DNA of 64,000 bases from Gammaproteobacteria bacterium (GCA_003252455.1 QKED01000012.1:1-64000), one strand, 5' to 3'. Counted from the stretch's first letter, positions 40,346 through 49,597 are shown. Translations and numbers: made by a program. The notes: generated by a model from the letters alone, not told the origin.

Positions 40346-43300
40346 TCAGTAGCCCAGGTTGCGGACCACACGCAGGCCGGTGACCGGCTTGCGGCTGTCG
40401 TCATAGTTGATGGACAGGTTGACCGAGCAGCTCGACATGCGGTCGAGATAACTGCCGCCCAGGAGCTTCGGGCTGTTGTCTTGTACGGCCAGTTCGGCGG
40501 CATTCCCGACGTAGTTGACCAGACCCCAACTGTTGGCCTTGCCCGAGGTGACCGGCAGCAGGCTCTGGCCCTTGACCTGCTGGCCACCGATGCGGAAGTT
40601 GCAGTTGTAGTCGCTGTTGCCCTCGTTGCCGCCAGCGCTGGCGGCGTGGCGCCACTCGCGCGGCGTGGGTAGGCGGTAGCGCTGACCACTGCGCTCAGAG
40701 AGCCACTCCACATAGGCCTGGGCCTGCGCCAGGCTGAGACCGGTGGCGGGTAGCTCGTCGCTGCCGGGGGTGTTGCAGCGCTTAGTGTCGGTGCAGTAGA
40801 GGCGGTAGTCCGCGACACTGATCTCATACTTGCCCACGGCGAAGGGGGTGGGGTTGCCGCCGCCAGCGGGGACGACCACCAGGCTCGGGCCACGCTGACG
40901 CTGTGCGCCGACGATGTCGAAGCAGCTGGCGCGGCTCTGGTTGCCATAGCCGGCGAAGCGCTCTTCACACGGTTTGGCCCCAGCTTCGATCTGGCGCTGC
41001 AGGGCGCTCAAGCGTTCGGCCTGGCGCTGATACTCGGGGTTGTCGCGCCACACCTGCTGTGCCTTGACCAGGGCCTGTTCGGCCTGGTCGAAGGTGAAGG
41101 TGGCGAGGGCGCTACGGTAGGCCTGGTAGTGGCGTTGCGCCTCGCCGACGCGCCGCTCCAGGCGCTCGCGCAACTGGGTGGTCTCGCTGTGACGGGGTTC
41201 ATTCGCCAGGGCCAGGTCGAGCTGCTGTTGAGCCGCGCTCAGGCGCCCATCGAGCAGCGCCTCCAGTCCCACCGAGGCGTAGCGTGACGGGGTGGGCAGG
41301 GGCGGCAGGTCGAGCGCGGCGAGGCGCCGACCTTGCGGCAGTACCTCGCGCGCCAGGGTTCGGGCGCGGTGGGCGGCGCGTAGCTCGTTGGAGGCGAGGG
41401 CGAGGATGCGTGCCTCCAGCTGGGAATCGAGGGTGTTGAGCAGCTCGTTGCCATACTCGCCACGCAGCTGCGTGAGGCGTGCCTGGAGTTCGTTGGCGGG
41501 GGTGCCGGCGAGCACCCCGTCGACCATCTGTTGCAGGGCCAGGCGGCGCTGCACCTGTGCCTCCAGGGTGGCGAGTCCCTCGGTCTGTGCGTCGTAGTCA
41601 CGTGCCGCGTTGACCAGCCCCAGGGCGCTCTCGTAGTTGCCGCTGCGGTTGGCCGCCTGGGCCAGGCGCAGGTAGGCCGCGGCGATCGCCTTGGGGGCGG
41701 TGTCGGTGATGAAGGGGTCGTCGGCGGGCAGTTCGTGGCTGAGGGTGGCGAGGGTCTCGCGCGCCTCGCGCAGGGTATTGGCCTGGGTCTGCGCCAGCAG
41801 GGTCTGCTGTAGGCCGAGGATGCGTGCCTGACGCTCCTTCTCGCGCTGCTGTGCCTGATAGGCCTGCTCGGCCAGGTGGACACGCTGCTGTTTGGCGCCG
41901 ATCCCTTCGAGATTGGGCACTAGGCGGAGCTGGCGGTCGAGCAGGCGGCGCGCCTCTAGGAAGCGGTTTTGATTGAGTGCCAGATCGAGCTTCTGCTCCA
42001 GTACGCCGCTCAGCTCGGTCTGGAGTTGGGAGATGGCCGCCTCGCTACCGGCGGCGATAAGGTAGTTGCGGTAGTGGCCGAACAGGGCGTACTCCCACTC
42101 GCGACGGCTGTCGTCCTGGGTGAGCAGTTCGCGGATGGCATCCAGCTCCTCCTGGGCGCTGGCGGCATCGGCGTTCAGTGGGGTGAGTTCGCGCTTACGC
42201 TGTTCACTGAGCAGGGTGAGGCGCCAGTGCAGCAGGGTGCGTACCGGCAGGGCGCCAGCGTGGGTGGCGAGTAGTCGCTCGGCGGGCTCCAGCGCGCCGG
42301 CCTCCACCAGCCGCCCGAGCTCGGCGTCGAAGACATTCGCATAGCGGTTGAATAGGCGATTGGTGAAGGGGCGTGAGAGGTTGAAGGTGGCGAGGCGCTG
42401 CAGGGTCGGGAGCTGGGCGTCGAAGTTGGCCAGTTGTGTACTCTGGTCGAGGCCAGCGAGGCGCATCTCCACCTGCACCAACAATTGGCTGAAGCGCTGG
42501 CTCTCGAGTTCGTCGCGCGAGCTGTCCTGCAGTTCGCGCAGGCGCGGGTCGTCGCCGCTCTGTTCACGGCCGACGTTGATCAGGTTGTCGGCCATCACAT
42601 AGTTGCCTTGGGCGATGGCCTGCTCGGCCTGCTGGGCGTAGGCGATGGTCAGGCGTGGGTCACCCAGCAGTGGGTGTTCGGGGTCGATGCGACGCAGGAT
42701 GTCGAGGACGTCGGTGATGTCGTCCTGCCCCTTGAGCGGGACCAGCAAGCGCGCCTCCAGGGCCTCGTTATAGCGCCGGGTGAGGTCGCTGAGGAGCTGG
42801 TTGCGCCGCTCCTGGAGCCGTTCTCGGGTCTCCTGCAGGCTGGCGGAGTCGGGGAACAGACGCAGGGCGCGGGTCAGGTAGTGTTCGGCCTGCTGGAAGT
42901 CGTAGCGCCCCTGGCCGAAGTCGGTGGCCTCTTCGATGACGCGCTCGTGGGCGCGGATCACCTCTTCACGGTCGCTACTGGTGAGGTAGCGCATGTTCTC
43001 TTCGTTGACCAGGTCGAAGACCCCGAGCAGGCGGTGCAGTTGCGCGCCCTGGGCCTGACGCACCTGTCCGATGAGTTGGGCGAATTCGGCGCCCTGGTAG
43101 TGACCGCGCAGGCTCGGTAGGGCGGCGAGGGCGATGAGCAGGGTGGCCGCCACGCCGGCGCCGGCGTAGAGCCAAGTGCGGTTGGGCTGGGGTGAGATGC
43201 CCTCGATGAACGCCTCGATGGTGGCGGTGCGCTCCTCGCGCACGAAGTGCAGTGCCTGCTGCAAGGTACGCTGCTGGCGGCGGGTGAGGCCGGGGACCGC

Positions 43301-44743
43301 GGCGGGGCGTAGGTGTTGATCGAGTGCCTTGGGGGCGGAGAGTTTGTTGAACGGGTGGCGCCCTGTGAGCAGCTCGTAGCTGACGCAGGCGAGGGCGTAG
43401 ATGTCGTCGCGTGGGTCGGGCTCTTCGCCCTCGAACATCTCTACGGTGGCGTAGGCGGGGGTGAGCGCACCGAGGGTGGAGGGGTCGAAGATGGTCTTCT
43501 CGCCGCTGTTGTCGTCAATCTTGTGCTTGGCGGCGCGGGCGATGCCGAAGTCGAGCACCTTGACCACGCCGCTCTCGGCCTCGTAGAAGGCGTTTCCGGG
43601 CTTGAAGTCGGAGTGCACCAACCCTTTCTGGTGGGCGTAGCTGAGGCCGGAGGCGAGGCCGAGGATGATCTCCAGCGCCTGGGCCACCGGTAGCCCCTGG
43701 CCCTTGAGGCCACGGATGAAGCGGTTGAGCGGCTGCCCCTTGAGCAGCTCCATGGTCATGAAGACGGTGTTGCCGTCGCGGTCGAAGTCGTAGACGGTCG
43801 CGATGTTGGGGTGGGCCAGTCGCTGCGCCTTGCTCGCCTCGCGCTGCAGGGCGATGAAGGAGCCACTCTGGCGTTTGAACGCCTCGGTGAGCACCTTGAT
43901 CGCCACGTAGGGGTTGCGGTCGCGCGCCTCCATCTTGAGCAGGTCGACCGCCTGGTAGACCACGCCCATCCCACCTTCACCGAGGCGGTTCTCCAGCTTG
44001 AAACGCCCCTTGAGGATGGTCCCGGGGCCGAGGCTGGCCTGATCTTTACCTTCGTTGAGTACGCGGAACTGCGGGGTGTCGCGGTTGCGGTTGAGCTCGG
44101 TATCGGTGTGTTCCACCAACACGGTGGAGGTGTTTTCGGTGCGCGAGTGGGTGGGGCTGGTGATCTCGTCGCGATGGCCCAGCTCGGTGGGCGCCTCGTC
44201 ACCGTCGCTGACCCCCATCTGCGTGGGTTCGTCGTCGCGGTGCACCGCGCCCAGTTCGGTGACGTCGGCATCGGTCGACTGGGGGCGGAGCTCGGTGGGC
44301 GCGTCGTCGGCCTCGGCGGTGCCGGAGCGGTAGCCGGGGTGCGTGATCTCCTCGTCCGTCTCCGCGGCGAGCTGGGTGACATCCTCATCGGGCAGCGCCA
44401 GCGGCTCAGGGGGGGAGGCGAGTTGGGTGACGTCGGCGGCGTCGTGCGCGGCGAGTTGCGTCGCATCCTCGTCGCGGTCCGCCTCGGGGGCGAGGTGGGT
44501 GACGTCGTCGTCCAGGGGCTCGTCGGGGAAGAACTGGGTGGCGTCGGGGTCCGGGTGGCGACTGGCGAGACGGGTGGTCTCGGTGGCCCCCTCGACGGCC
44601 CCGAGTTGGGTGGGGTCGTCGGCGTGGTCGATGAGATCGAACTGGTCGATGTGGTACTGCGTCGGCTCGCTGGGATGCCGCGCCCCCTCCTTGTCGGAGG
44701 CGGGGGCGGACCGGTTACCTGTGGGTTTGCGCTTGTCGCTCAT
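40346..44743 (-). CDS. Giant transmembrane Ser/Thr protein kinase with Thr-motif array and C-terminal FGE-sulfatase-like domain
   Basis: 1465 residues. Residues about 25-215 are acidic and carry about thirteen short D/E-x-T-Q/E/H-L-like motifs. Kinase domain about 245-510: Gly loop GEGGMGVVYQA, Lys in YVAIKV, catalytic loop HSDFKPGN (Ser in place of the usual Arg, a non-RD kinase) and VLDFGIARA. A membrane helix follows (about 520-543, WLYAGAGVAATLLIALAAL). A roughly 700-residue helical/coiled-coil region precedes a C-terminal formylglycine-generating-enzyme/C-type-lectin-like domain (about 1255-1465; VGKYEISVADYRLYC, RLPTPREWRHAASAG, LRVVRNLGY) on the outer face. I chose the ATG at 44743; a GTG three codons earlier is possible. 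It lies between PP2C upstream and the small membrane protein downstream. The outer domain probably senses or binds; the kinase target is unknown. Confidence 0.9.
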   Translation of the reverse strand: MSDKRKPTGNRSAPASDKEGARHPSEPTQYHIDQFDLIDHADDPTQLGAVEGATETTRLASRHPDPDATQFFPDEPLDDDVTHLAPEADRDEDATQLAAHDAADVTQLASPPEPLALPDEDVTQLAAETDEEITHPGYRSGTAEADDAPTELRPQSTDADVTELGAVHRDDEPTQMGVSDGDEAPTELGHRDEITSPTHSRTENTSTVLVEHTDTELNRNRDTPQFRVLNEGKDQASLGPGTILKGRFKLENRLGEGGMGVVYQAVDLLKMEARDRNPYVAIKVLTEAFKRQSGSFIALQREASKAQRLAHPNIATVYDFDRDGNTVFMTMELLKGQPLNRFIRGLKGQGLPVAQALEIILGLASGLSYAHQKGLVHSDFKPGNAFYEAESGVVKVLDFGIARAAKHKIDDNSGEKTIFDPSTLGALTPAYATVEMFEGEEPDPRDDIYALACVSYELLTGRHPFNKLSAPKALDQHLRPAAVPGLTRRQQRTLQQALHFVREERTATIEAFIEGISPQPNRTWLYAGAGVAATLLIALAALPSLRGHYQGAEFAQLIGQVRQAQGAQLHRLLGVFDLVNEENMRYLTSSDREEVIRAHERVIEEATDFGQGRYDFQQAEHYLTRALRLFPDSASLQETRERLQERRNQLLSDLTRRYNEALEARLLVPLKGQDDITDVLDILRRIDPEHPLLGDPRLTIAYAQQAEQAIAQGNYVMADNLINVGREQSGDDPRLRELQDSSRDELESQRFSQLLVQVEMRLAGLDQSTQLANFDAQLPTLQRLATFNLSRPFTNRLFNRYANVFDAELGRLVEAGALEPAERLLATHAGALPVRTLLHWRLTLLSEQRKRELTPLNADAASAQEELDAIRELLTQDDSRREWEYALFGHYRNYLIAAGSEAAISQLQTELSGVLEQKLDLALNQNRFLEARRLLDRQLRLVPNLEGIGAKQQRVHLAEQAYQAQQREKERQARILGLQQTLLAQTQANTLREARETLATLSHELPADDPFITDTAPKAIAAAYLRLAQAANRSGNYESALGLVNAARDYDAQTEGLATLEAQVQRRLALQQMVDGVLAGTPANELQARLTQLRGEYGNELLNTLDSQLEARILALASNELRAAHRARTLAREVLPQGRRLAALDLPPLPTPSRYASVGLEALLDGRLSAAQQQLDLALANEPRHSETTQLRERLERRVGEAQRHYQAYRSALATFTFDQAEQALVKAQQVWRDNPEYQRQAERLSALQRQIEAGAKPCEERFAGYGNQSRASCFDIVGAQRQRGPSLVVVPAGGGNPTPFAVGKYEISVADYRLYCTDTKRCNTPGSDELPATGLSLAQAQAYVEWLSERSGQRYRLPTPREWRHAASAGGNEGNSDYNCNFRIGGQQVKGQSLLPVTSGKANSWGLVNYVGNAAELAVQDNSPKLLGGSYLDRMSSCSVNLSINYDDSRKPVTGLRVVRNLGY
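44090..44672 (-). repeat. Array of Thr-Gln/Glu-Leu-like motifs in the kinase N-terminus
   Basis: About thirteen degenerate copies spaced 8-20 residues apart: EPTQY, DPTQL, ETTRL, DATQF, DVTHL, DATQL, DVTQL (twice), EITHP, APTEL (twice), DVTEL, EPTQM. Each has an acidic or small residue before Thr and mostly Leu/Phe/Met two after it, in an acidic disordered context. Confidence 0.85.
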
Positions 44744-44784
44744 CTCATCCACTACCCGCCACAGGCCCCCGGCGGGGCGCCGGA

Positions 44785-45513
44785 TCAGGCCGTGATGTCG
44801 ATCAATATACTCGTGATGTTATCACGTCCTCCGGCGGAGAGCGCGCGCTCGATCAGGGTGTCGCCGGCCCGCTCCAGCTCGGTGCCGCGGATGATCGCGG
44901 CGATGGCACGCTCGTCCAGCTCTTTGTAGAGGCCGTCGCTGCAGAGCAGAAGGCGATCGCCGGGGAGCAGGTGCAGATACTCCATGTCGAGGGAGAGCTC
45001 ATCGGTGACGCCCACGGCGCGGGAGATGACGTTGGCCGAAGGGTGGTTTTCCGCCTCGGACTCTTTGAGCTTGCCCATGTTGACCATCTCCTGCACCAGG
45101 CTGTGGTCTTCGGTCACCTGGCGCAGCTCGCCGTCACGCAGTAGGTAGACGCGGCTGTCGCCGGCCCAGATCACCAGGGCGTGCTCACCCTGGGCCATGA
45201 GCATGGCCACGGTGCTGCCGATGGGGGAGCGGTCATCGCGTGCATTGCCTTGGCCGACTAGGTACTCGTTGACCTCGATGATGCGCTTTTCGAGGTACTC
45301 GGCGCTGTCGGCCAGACTATCGAGGTTGCGGTAGTGGCGCAGGGCGTTGATCACGGCCTGACTGGCGACATCGCCCGCCTGATAGCCACCCATACCATCG
45401 GCCACGCACCACAGCCCCTCGCTGGGTTGATCCAGGTAGGAGTCCTCGTTGAGGTTGCGACGGCGTCCGGTATCCGTGCGCGCGGTGGATTTCCAGTGGA
45501 CCTGGTTGACCAT
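44785..45513 (-). CDS. PP2C-family Ser/Thr protein phosphatase
   Basis: 242 residues from MVNQVHWKS, the normal size for bacterial Stp-type phosphatases. Metal-binding and catalytic motifs are all present: RRRNLNEDSY, ADGMGGYQAGDVAS, WAGDSRVYLLRDG, LLLCSDGLY and GGRDNITSILI. It dephosphorylates Ser/Thr residues, most likely those written by the kinase encoded 41 bases downstream. The frame is open further upstream with other ATGs (for example 45555), none with a clearly better ribosome site, so the start is uncertain. It is first in the phosphatase-kinase-membrane protein operon and divergent from pabB. Confidence 0.92.
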   Translation of the reverse strand: MVNQVHWKSTARTDTGRRRNLNEDSYLDQPSEGLWCVADGMGGYQAGDVASQAVINALRHYRNLDSLADSAEYLEKRIIEVNEYLVGQGNARDDRSPIGSTVAMLMAQGEHALVIWAGDSRVYLLRDGELRQVTEDHSLVQEMVNMGKLKESEAENHPSANVISRAVGVTDELSLDMEYLHLLPGDRLLLCSDGLYKELDERAIAAIIRGTELERAGDTLIERALSAGGRDNITSILIDITA

Positions 45514-45731
45514 GAATTCAACACGTTCCCGTTGACTGTTAATCCTTTGTAACATGCTCACTGCCAAAAGGGTAGACGTGAATAGGGGCGTGCACCGCGC
45601 ACGTGCCACCCTCGGCTCCACGCGGTGGCTGTTGGAGTGGGCATGGCGCCATTCGGGTCGATTTTGCACCGGCTCGGGCGCTGTTTTCGTTAAACTGTGC
45701 CCGCTGTGCCACGTCTTTATCACGAGAGCCT

Positions 45732-47123
45732 ATGTCCGCCTGCGTGCCCTACATCGCCGAGTTGGCCTATCACGCCGATCCCGGGCGCTACTTCGCCCAT
45801 CTGGCCGACTCGGAGTGGAGCCAACTGCTCGATGGCCACGCGTTGGCGAGCGGTCCGGGGGGGCGCTACGCCATCATGGTGGCCGAGCCGCTGGAGCGGT
45901 TGGTGGCGACGCCGACGGGGTTGAGGGTGGAGCTTAGCGGCTCGACCCTGGCGTTGGCCGGTGACCCGCTCACACTTCTTCGCGCTCGACTCGCCCGCTT
46001 CGGTGCCGGGCTGCTCGCCCCACCCTCGGAGCTCCCCTTCGCCGGCGGGGCGTTGGGCTACTTGGCCTACGATCTGGGGCGGCGATTCGAGCCGCTCCCT
46101 GCGCAGGCGGAGGATGACCTCGGGCTGCCCGACCTGATGGTCGGCCTCTATGACTGGGCGCTGTTGCTTGACCACGCCGAGCGGCGTGCCTGTCTGGTCG
46201 GGCTCTCCCCCGACCCCGAGCGGCGTGCCGAGTACGCACGCCGCGTCGCGCAGTTGGTGGCCCCTCCGCCGCCGCCTGGGGCGCCACTGGTCGCACGCGA
46301 GGCCGTGCACAGCAACCTGACACGTGAGGCCTACGGTGTCGCCTTTCGCCGCGTGCAGCACTACATCCGCGAGGGGGATTGCTACCAGGTCAATCTGGCG
46401 CAGCGCTTCACGGTCGCGGTGAGCGGCTCGGGGTGGGCGGGGTACCATCCGCTGCGCGAGGCGAGTCGCGCACCCTTCGGCGCCTATCTGAAACTTCCCG
46501 GGGTGGAGGTACTGTCGCTCTCTCCAGAGCGCTTTCTCTCGGTGGACGCGCAGGGTGAGGTGGTGACCATGCCGATCAAGGGGACCCGCCCGCGCCGGGA
46601 GGCGCCCGAGGCGGATGCCCAGGAGGCCGCCGCACTGGCCCAATCACCCAAGGATCGGGCGGAGAATCTGATGATCGTCGACCTGTTACGCAACGACCTG
46701 GGACGCTGCTGTCGCCCCGGGAGTATCCGCGTGGAGCGACTCTTCGAGGTGCAGAGCTTTCCGCATGTGCACCATCTGGTGAGCCGGATCCACGGCAGGC
46801 TGGCCACCGGGCTCGACCCCCTCGACCTGCTGCGCGCCAGCTTCCCCGGCGGCTCCATCACCGGCGCCCCCAAGGTGCGTGCGATGCAGGTGATCGATGC
46901 GCTGGAGCCGCACCGCCGCGCCCTCTACTGTGGTTCGATCTTCTATCTGGGGGTGGATGGTCGCCTGGATAGCAGCATCGCCATCCGCACCCTGCTACTC
47001 AAAGATGGGCGACTCTACTACTGGGCCGGCGGGGGGCTGGTGGCGGACTCCGACGAAGAGGCGGAGTACCGCGAGACACTGCACAAGGCGGCGCCCTTCC
47101 TCGACCGCTTTCCTCGCAGCTGA
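45732..47123 (+). CDS. pabB: Aminodeoxychorismate synthase component I
   Basis: 463 residues. It makes 4-amino-4-deoxychorismate from chorismate for p-aminobenzoate and folate. The chorismate-enzyme core is clear (YHPLREASRAPFGAYLKL, SLSPERFLSV, SFPGGSITGAPKVRAMQ). The motif PIKGTRPR carries the Lys nucleophile typical of PabB; anthranilate synthase TrpE has Ala there. Start at 45732 is preceded by GAGAG; a longer frame is unlikely. Divergent from the phosphatase gene and ending only 14 bases from the convergent response regulator. The glutaminase pabA is not seen. Confidence 0.93.
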   Translation: MSACVPYIAELAYHADPGRYFAHLADSEWSQLLDGHALASGPGGRYAIMVAEPLERLVATPTGLRVELSGSTLALAGDPLTLLRARLARFGAGLLAPPSELPFAGGALGYLAYDLGRRFEPLPAQAEDDLGLPDLMVGLYDWALLLDHAERRACLVGLSPDPERRAEYARRVAQLVAPPPPPGAPLVAREAVHSNLTREAYGVAFRRVQHYIREGDCYQVNLAQRFTVAVSGSGWAGYHPLREASRAPFGAYLKLPGVEVLSLSPERFLSVDAQGEVVTMPIKGTRPRREAPEADAQEAAALAQSPKDRAENLMIVDLLRNDLGRCCRPGSIRVERLFEVQSFPHVHHLVSRIHGRLATGLDPLDLLRASFPGGSITGAPKVRAMQVIDALEPHRRALYCGSIFYLGVDGRLDSSIAIRTLLLKDGRLYYWAGGGLVADSDEEAEYRETLHKAAPFLDRFPRS

Positions 47124-47137
47124 GGGTACGGGGCGTG

Positions 47138-47833
47138 TCAGCCCCCGGCACTCTCACGTGGTGAACTGCCATCCTTGGGGAAGAGGTTGCGCTCGACGGC
47201 CATCACCGCCGCCTCGACCCGCGAGTGGACCTGCAGTTTGCGCAGGATCGCCTTCACATGCAGCTTCACCGTGCCATCGGAGATGCCGAGGTTACGTGCG
47301 ATCACCTTATTACTCTGGCCCTCGGCGAGCAGTTCGAGGATCTCCATCTCGCGCGGCGTCAGCTCGGAGAAGGGCGATGGGCCCTCCACCTCCACCTCGG
47401 TGCTCACCGGCCGCGTCGGACCACCTTGGATCACCTGGGCCATCACCGCCGTCATCTCGGGGGCCACCACCGTCTTGCCGCCGACGATCTCGTGCAGCGC
47501 CGCGACCAACTCCTGCGGTTCCATGTCTTTGAGTAGATAGCCGTTGGCGCCGTTGCGCAGCGACTCGACCAGGTCGCGCTCCTCGTTGCTGGTGGTGAGC
47601 ATCACCACCGGCATGTCGAGCCCCTCGGAGCGCAGCTCGGAGAGGATATCCAGGCCGTCCATCTCCGGCATGCGCAGGTCGAGCAGGATCACCTCGGGCT
47701 TGAGCTTACGGGCGAAGACCAGCCCGTCACGCCCGCTGCCGACGGCGGCCACCACCTTGATGCCGTGGTGTTCGAGGAGGGTCTCCAGTCCGCGGCGGAA
47801 CAGGGTGTGGTCGTCGATAAGCAGGATGCGCAT
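47138..47833 (-). CDS. NarL/FixJ-family response regulator
   Basis: 231 residues. Receiver about 1-120 with the acidic pair in LLIDDH, phosphoacceptor Asp in ILLDLRMPEMDG, Thr in MLTTSN and Lys in LLKDMEP. LuxR-type helix-turn-helix about 160-220 (LTPREMEILELLAEGQSNKVIARNLGISDGTVKLHVKAI...), very similar in pattern to NarL. The ATG overlaps the TAA of the histidine kinase by one base (TAATG). It is the transcriptional output of that pair; targets are unknown, and the adjacent dsr genes are a possibility only by position. Confidence 0.92.
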   Translation of the reverse strand: MRILLIDDHTLFRRGLETLLEHHGIKVVAAVGSGRDGLVFARKLKPEVILLDLRMPEMDGLDILSELRSEGLDMPVVMLTTSNEERDLVESLRNGANGYLLKDMEPQELVAALHEIVGGKTVVAPEMTAVMAQVIQGGPTRPVSTEVEVEGPSPFSELTPREMEILELLAEGQSNKVIARNLGISDGTVKLHVKAILRKLQVHSRVEAAVMAVERNLFPKDGSSPRESAGG

Positions 47834-49527
47834 TACTTCTCCCCGTGGGTGGCGACGACCGGCGCGCTGTCGTCGGCTGGGTATTTGAAACTGAGCACGA
47901 CGCGGGTGCCCTCGCCAGGCTCACTCTCGAAACGCAGGTCGCCGTTCAGATAGCGGCTGCGCTCTTGCATGATCTCCTGGCCGATGTGTTCGCCCGGGTG
48001 ACCGCTGAAGGCGGGTTGAGAGAGGCCGATGCCATCGTCCTCAACCAGCACAAGATACTCCCCTTCGGGGGTGCAGCGCACCAGTACGCGCACGAAGTTG
48101 GCCTGACTGTGCTTGCGCACGTTGGCCAGCGCCTCTTGCACGATGCGCAGTACCTGCATCTCCATCTCCGGTGGCAAGCGGGTCGACTCCCACTCGGTCT
48201 GCAACAGGGTGTGGATGCCGGTGCGCTTGCGGAAGCTGCTGATCCAGTCCTCCAGTGCGGGGATCAGCCCGCGGGAGCTGATCGGGGCGCGGAAGTGTGC
48301 CAGGAGTTCGCGTAGTTCGGAATAGGCGTCGTTGAGGCCGTCCTTGAGTTGGGCGATCTCCTCGCGTGCCGCCTCTACCCCGTCCTTGCTCAGGGTGTCG
48401 TCGAGCATGCTCACCTGAAAGCGCATGCTGGCGAGGGATTGGGCCAGTGAGTCGTGCAGCTCGTGGGCCAACGTGGTGCGTTCCTGGATGATGGTCAGGC
48501 GGCGCGTCTCCTGGTCCAGCCGTGCCTTCTCGATGGCCATGCCGAGGTGGCGACCGATACTGGTGAAGAGCTCGCGCAGTTCGTCCCGCGCCTCCAGGTG
48601 CGAGGGGTGGATAAAGAGGTTGTAGACGCCTACTTGCTGCCCGCGGTGCTGCAGAGGCACGGCGATCATCACCAACTCGGGGTTGGTGACCAGTGGGTAT
48701 TCGGTCCAGCGTCGGCAGTAGTTGAGGTCGTTGAGGTAGAGCACGGCACCGCCCTTGAGTGCCTCGCCACAGAGGCAGCGGGTGAGGGCGACACTGCGCT
48801 CGTTTTCGAGCACCGCCTGATCGAGGCCGAGACTGCCGACCAGCTCCAACTGGTCATTCTCTCCATGGAAGAGGTGCACCGCGCCCGCCTCGGCATGCAG
48901 GATGTCACGCATGGTGGAGAGGAAGCGGTTGACCAGCTCGCCGATCTCGTCGGTGTTGAGCGGGGCGCGCGGGTCACTGCTACGGGTCGGGCTGCCGAGG
49001 CTGGCGGCCACCTCGTAGAGCACCTGCAGGTGGTGGCGCTTCTGGGCGATGCGCCGTGTCTGCCTGCGCACCTCGGCGTCCATGTGTGCGCTCAGCTTTT
49101 CTAGTGCGTCACCGACGCTGTTGATGTCACGCGCCAGGCCGATGAATTCGCCGCTGGGCGGTGGCTCCATGCGCGTGGTGAGATTGCCCTGGCGCACCTC
49201 GGAGGCCCACCGACGCAGGTTGGAGAGGGGTTGGTAGAACTCCTGCTGGATCGCCTTGAGGGTGGCACGGGCGAAGTAGATCCCGGCCCCGAGCATCAGC
49301 AGTTGTATCGGGAAGATCAGATGGATCCACTCGGTGTGGCGCCACGCGAGATAGCCACCCAAGGTGGTGAGGACCATGGTGGCGAGGAGGCCGAAGAGGC
49401 GGCGCAGCAGGCGACTGCGCTCCAGCCCGCGAATGGCGTGACACCAGCCGAAGAAGCGCCGTGTGAGACAGGCCGCCCCGTGGTGGGGCGGGCTCACGGA
49501 CGCGTTGGTCTTGGCGATGGGGTCCAT
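47833..49527 (-). CDS. NarX-like sensor histidine kinase without periplasmic domain
   Basis: 564 residues. Two membrane helices (about 46-65 and 70-92) are joined by only a few residues (RHTEW), so the periplasmic sensor of true NarX is absent. A HAMP-like linker follows, then a GAF-type domain (about 185-345) with a NarX-like cysteine group (CLCGEALKGGAVLYLNDLNYC), HisKA_3 with the H-box LAHELHDSLAQSLASMRFQ and an HATPase domain with the G box VEDDGIGL. Sensing is therefore likely cytoplasmic, perhaps through the cysteines (redox or metal). It is coupled to the NarL-like regulator and lies 70 bases after dsrR, in the slot held by dsrS in A. vinosum. Confidence 0.9.
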   Translation of the reverse strand: MDPIAKTNASVSPPHHGAACLTRRFFGWCHAIRGLERSRLLRRLFGLLATMVLTTLGGYLAWRHTEWIHLIFPIQLLMLGAGIYFARATLKAIQQEFYQPLSNLRRWASEVRQGNLTTRMEPPPSGEFIGLARDINSVGDALEKLSAHMDAEVRRQTRRIAQKRHHLQVLYEVAASLGSPTRSSDPRAPLNTDEIGELVNRFLSTMRDILHAEAGAVHLFHGENDQLELVGSLGLDQAVLENERSVALTRCLCGEALKGGAVLYLNDLNYCRRWTEYPLVTNPELVMIAVPLQHRGQQVGVYNLFIHPSHLEARDELRELFTSIGRHLGMAIEKARLDQETRRLTIIQERTTLAHELHDSLAQSLASMRFQVSMLDDTLSKDGVEAAREEIAQLKDGLNDAYSELRELLAHFRAPISSRGLIPALEDWISSFRKRTGIHTLLQTEWESTRLPPEMEMQVLRIVQEALANVRKHSQANFVRVLVRCTPEGEYLVLVEDDGIGLSQPAFSGHPGEHIGQEIMQERSRYLNGDLRFESEPGEGTRVVLSFKYPADDSAPVVATHGEK

Positions 49528-49597
49528 GCGGGCGCTGGTCTATCGGCTGGCGGACAAGGGCGCGATATTAGCATAGGCCCGCATGCGGGGGCTCGCC

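Noticed and set aside
40346-41000. Variable protein of a diversity-generating retroelement, based on the FGE/C-type-lectin-like C-terminus
   Set aside because: No template repeat or reverse transcriptase gene is visible nearby.
45732-47123. Anthranilate synthase component I (TrpE)
   Set aside because: The PIKGT motif has the Lys of PabB, and no trp genes lie nearby.
49578-49589. Palindrome CCCGCATGCGGG after dsrR as a terminator
   Set aside because: It can form only a 4-bp stem with a 4-base loop, and no T-tract follows on the minus strand.
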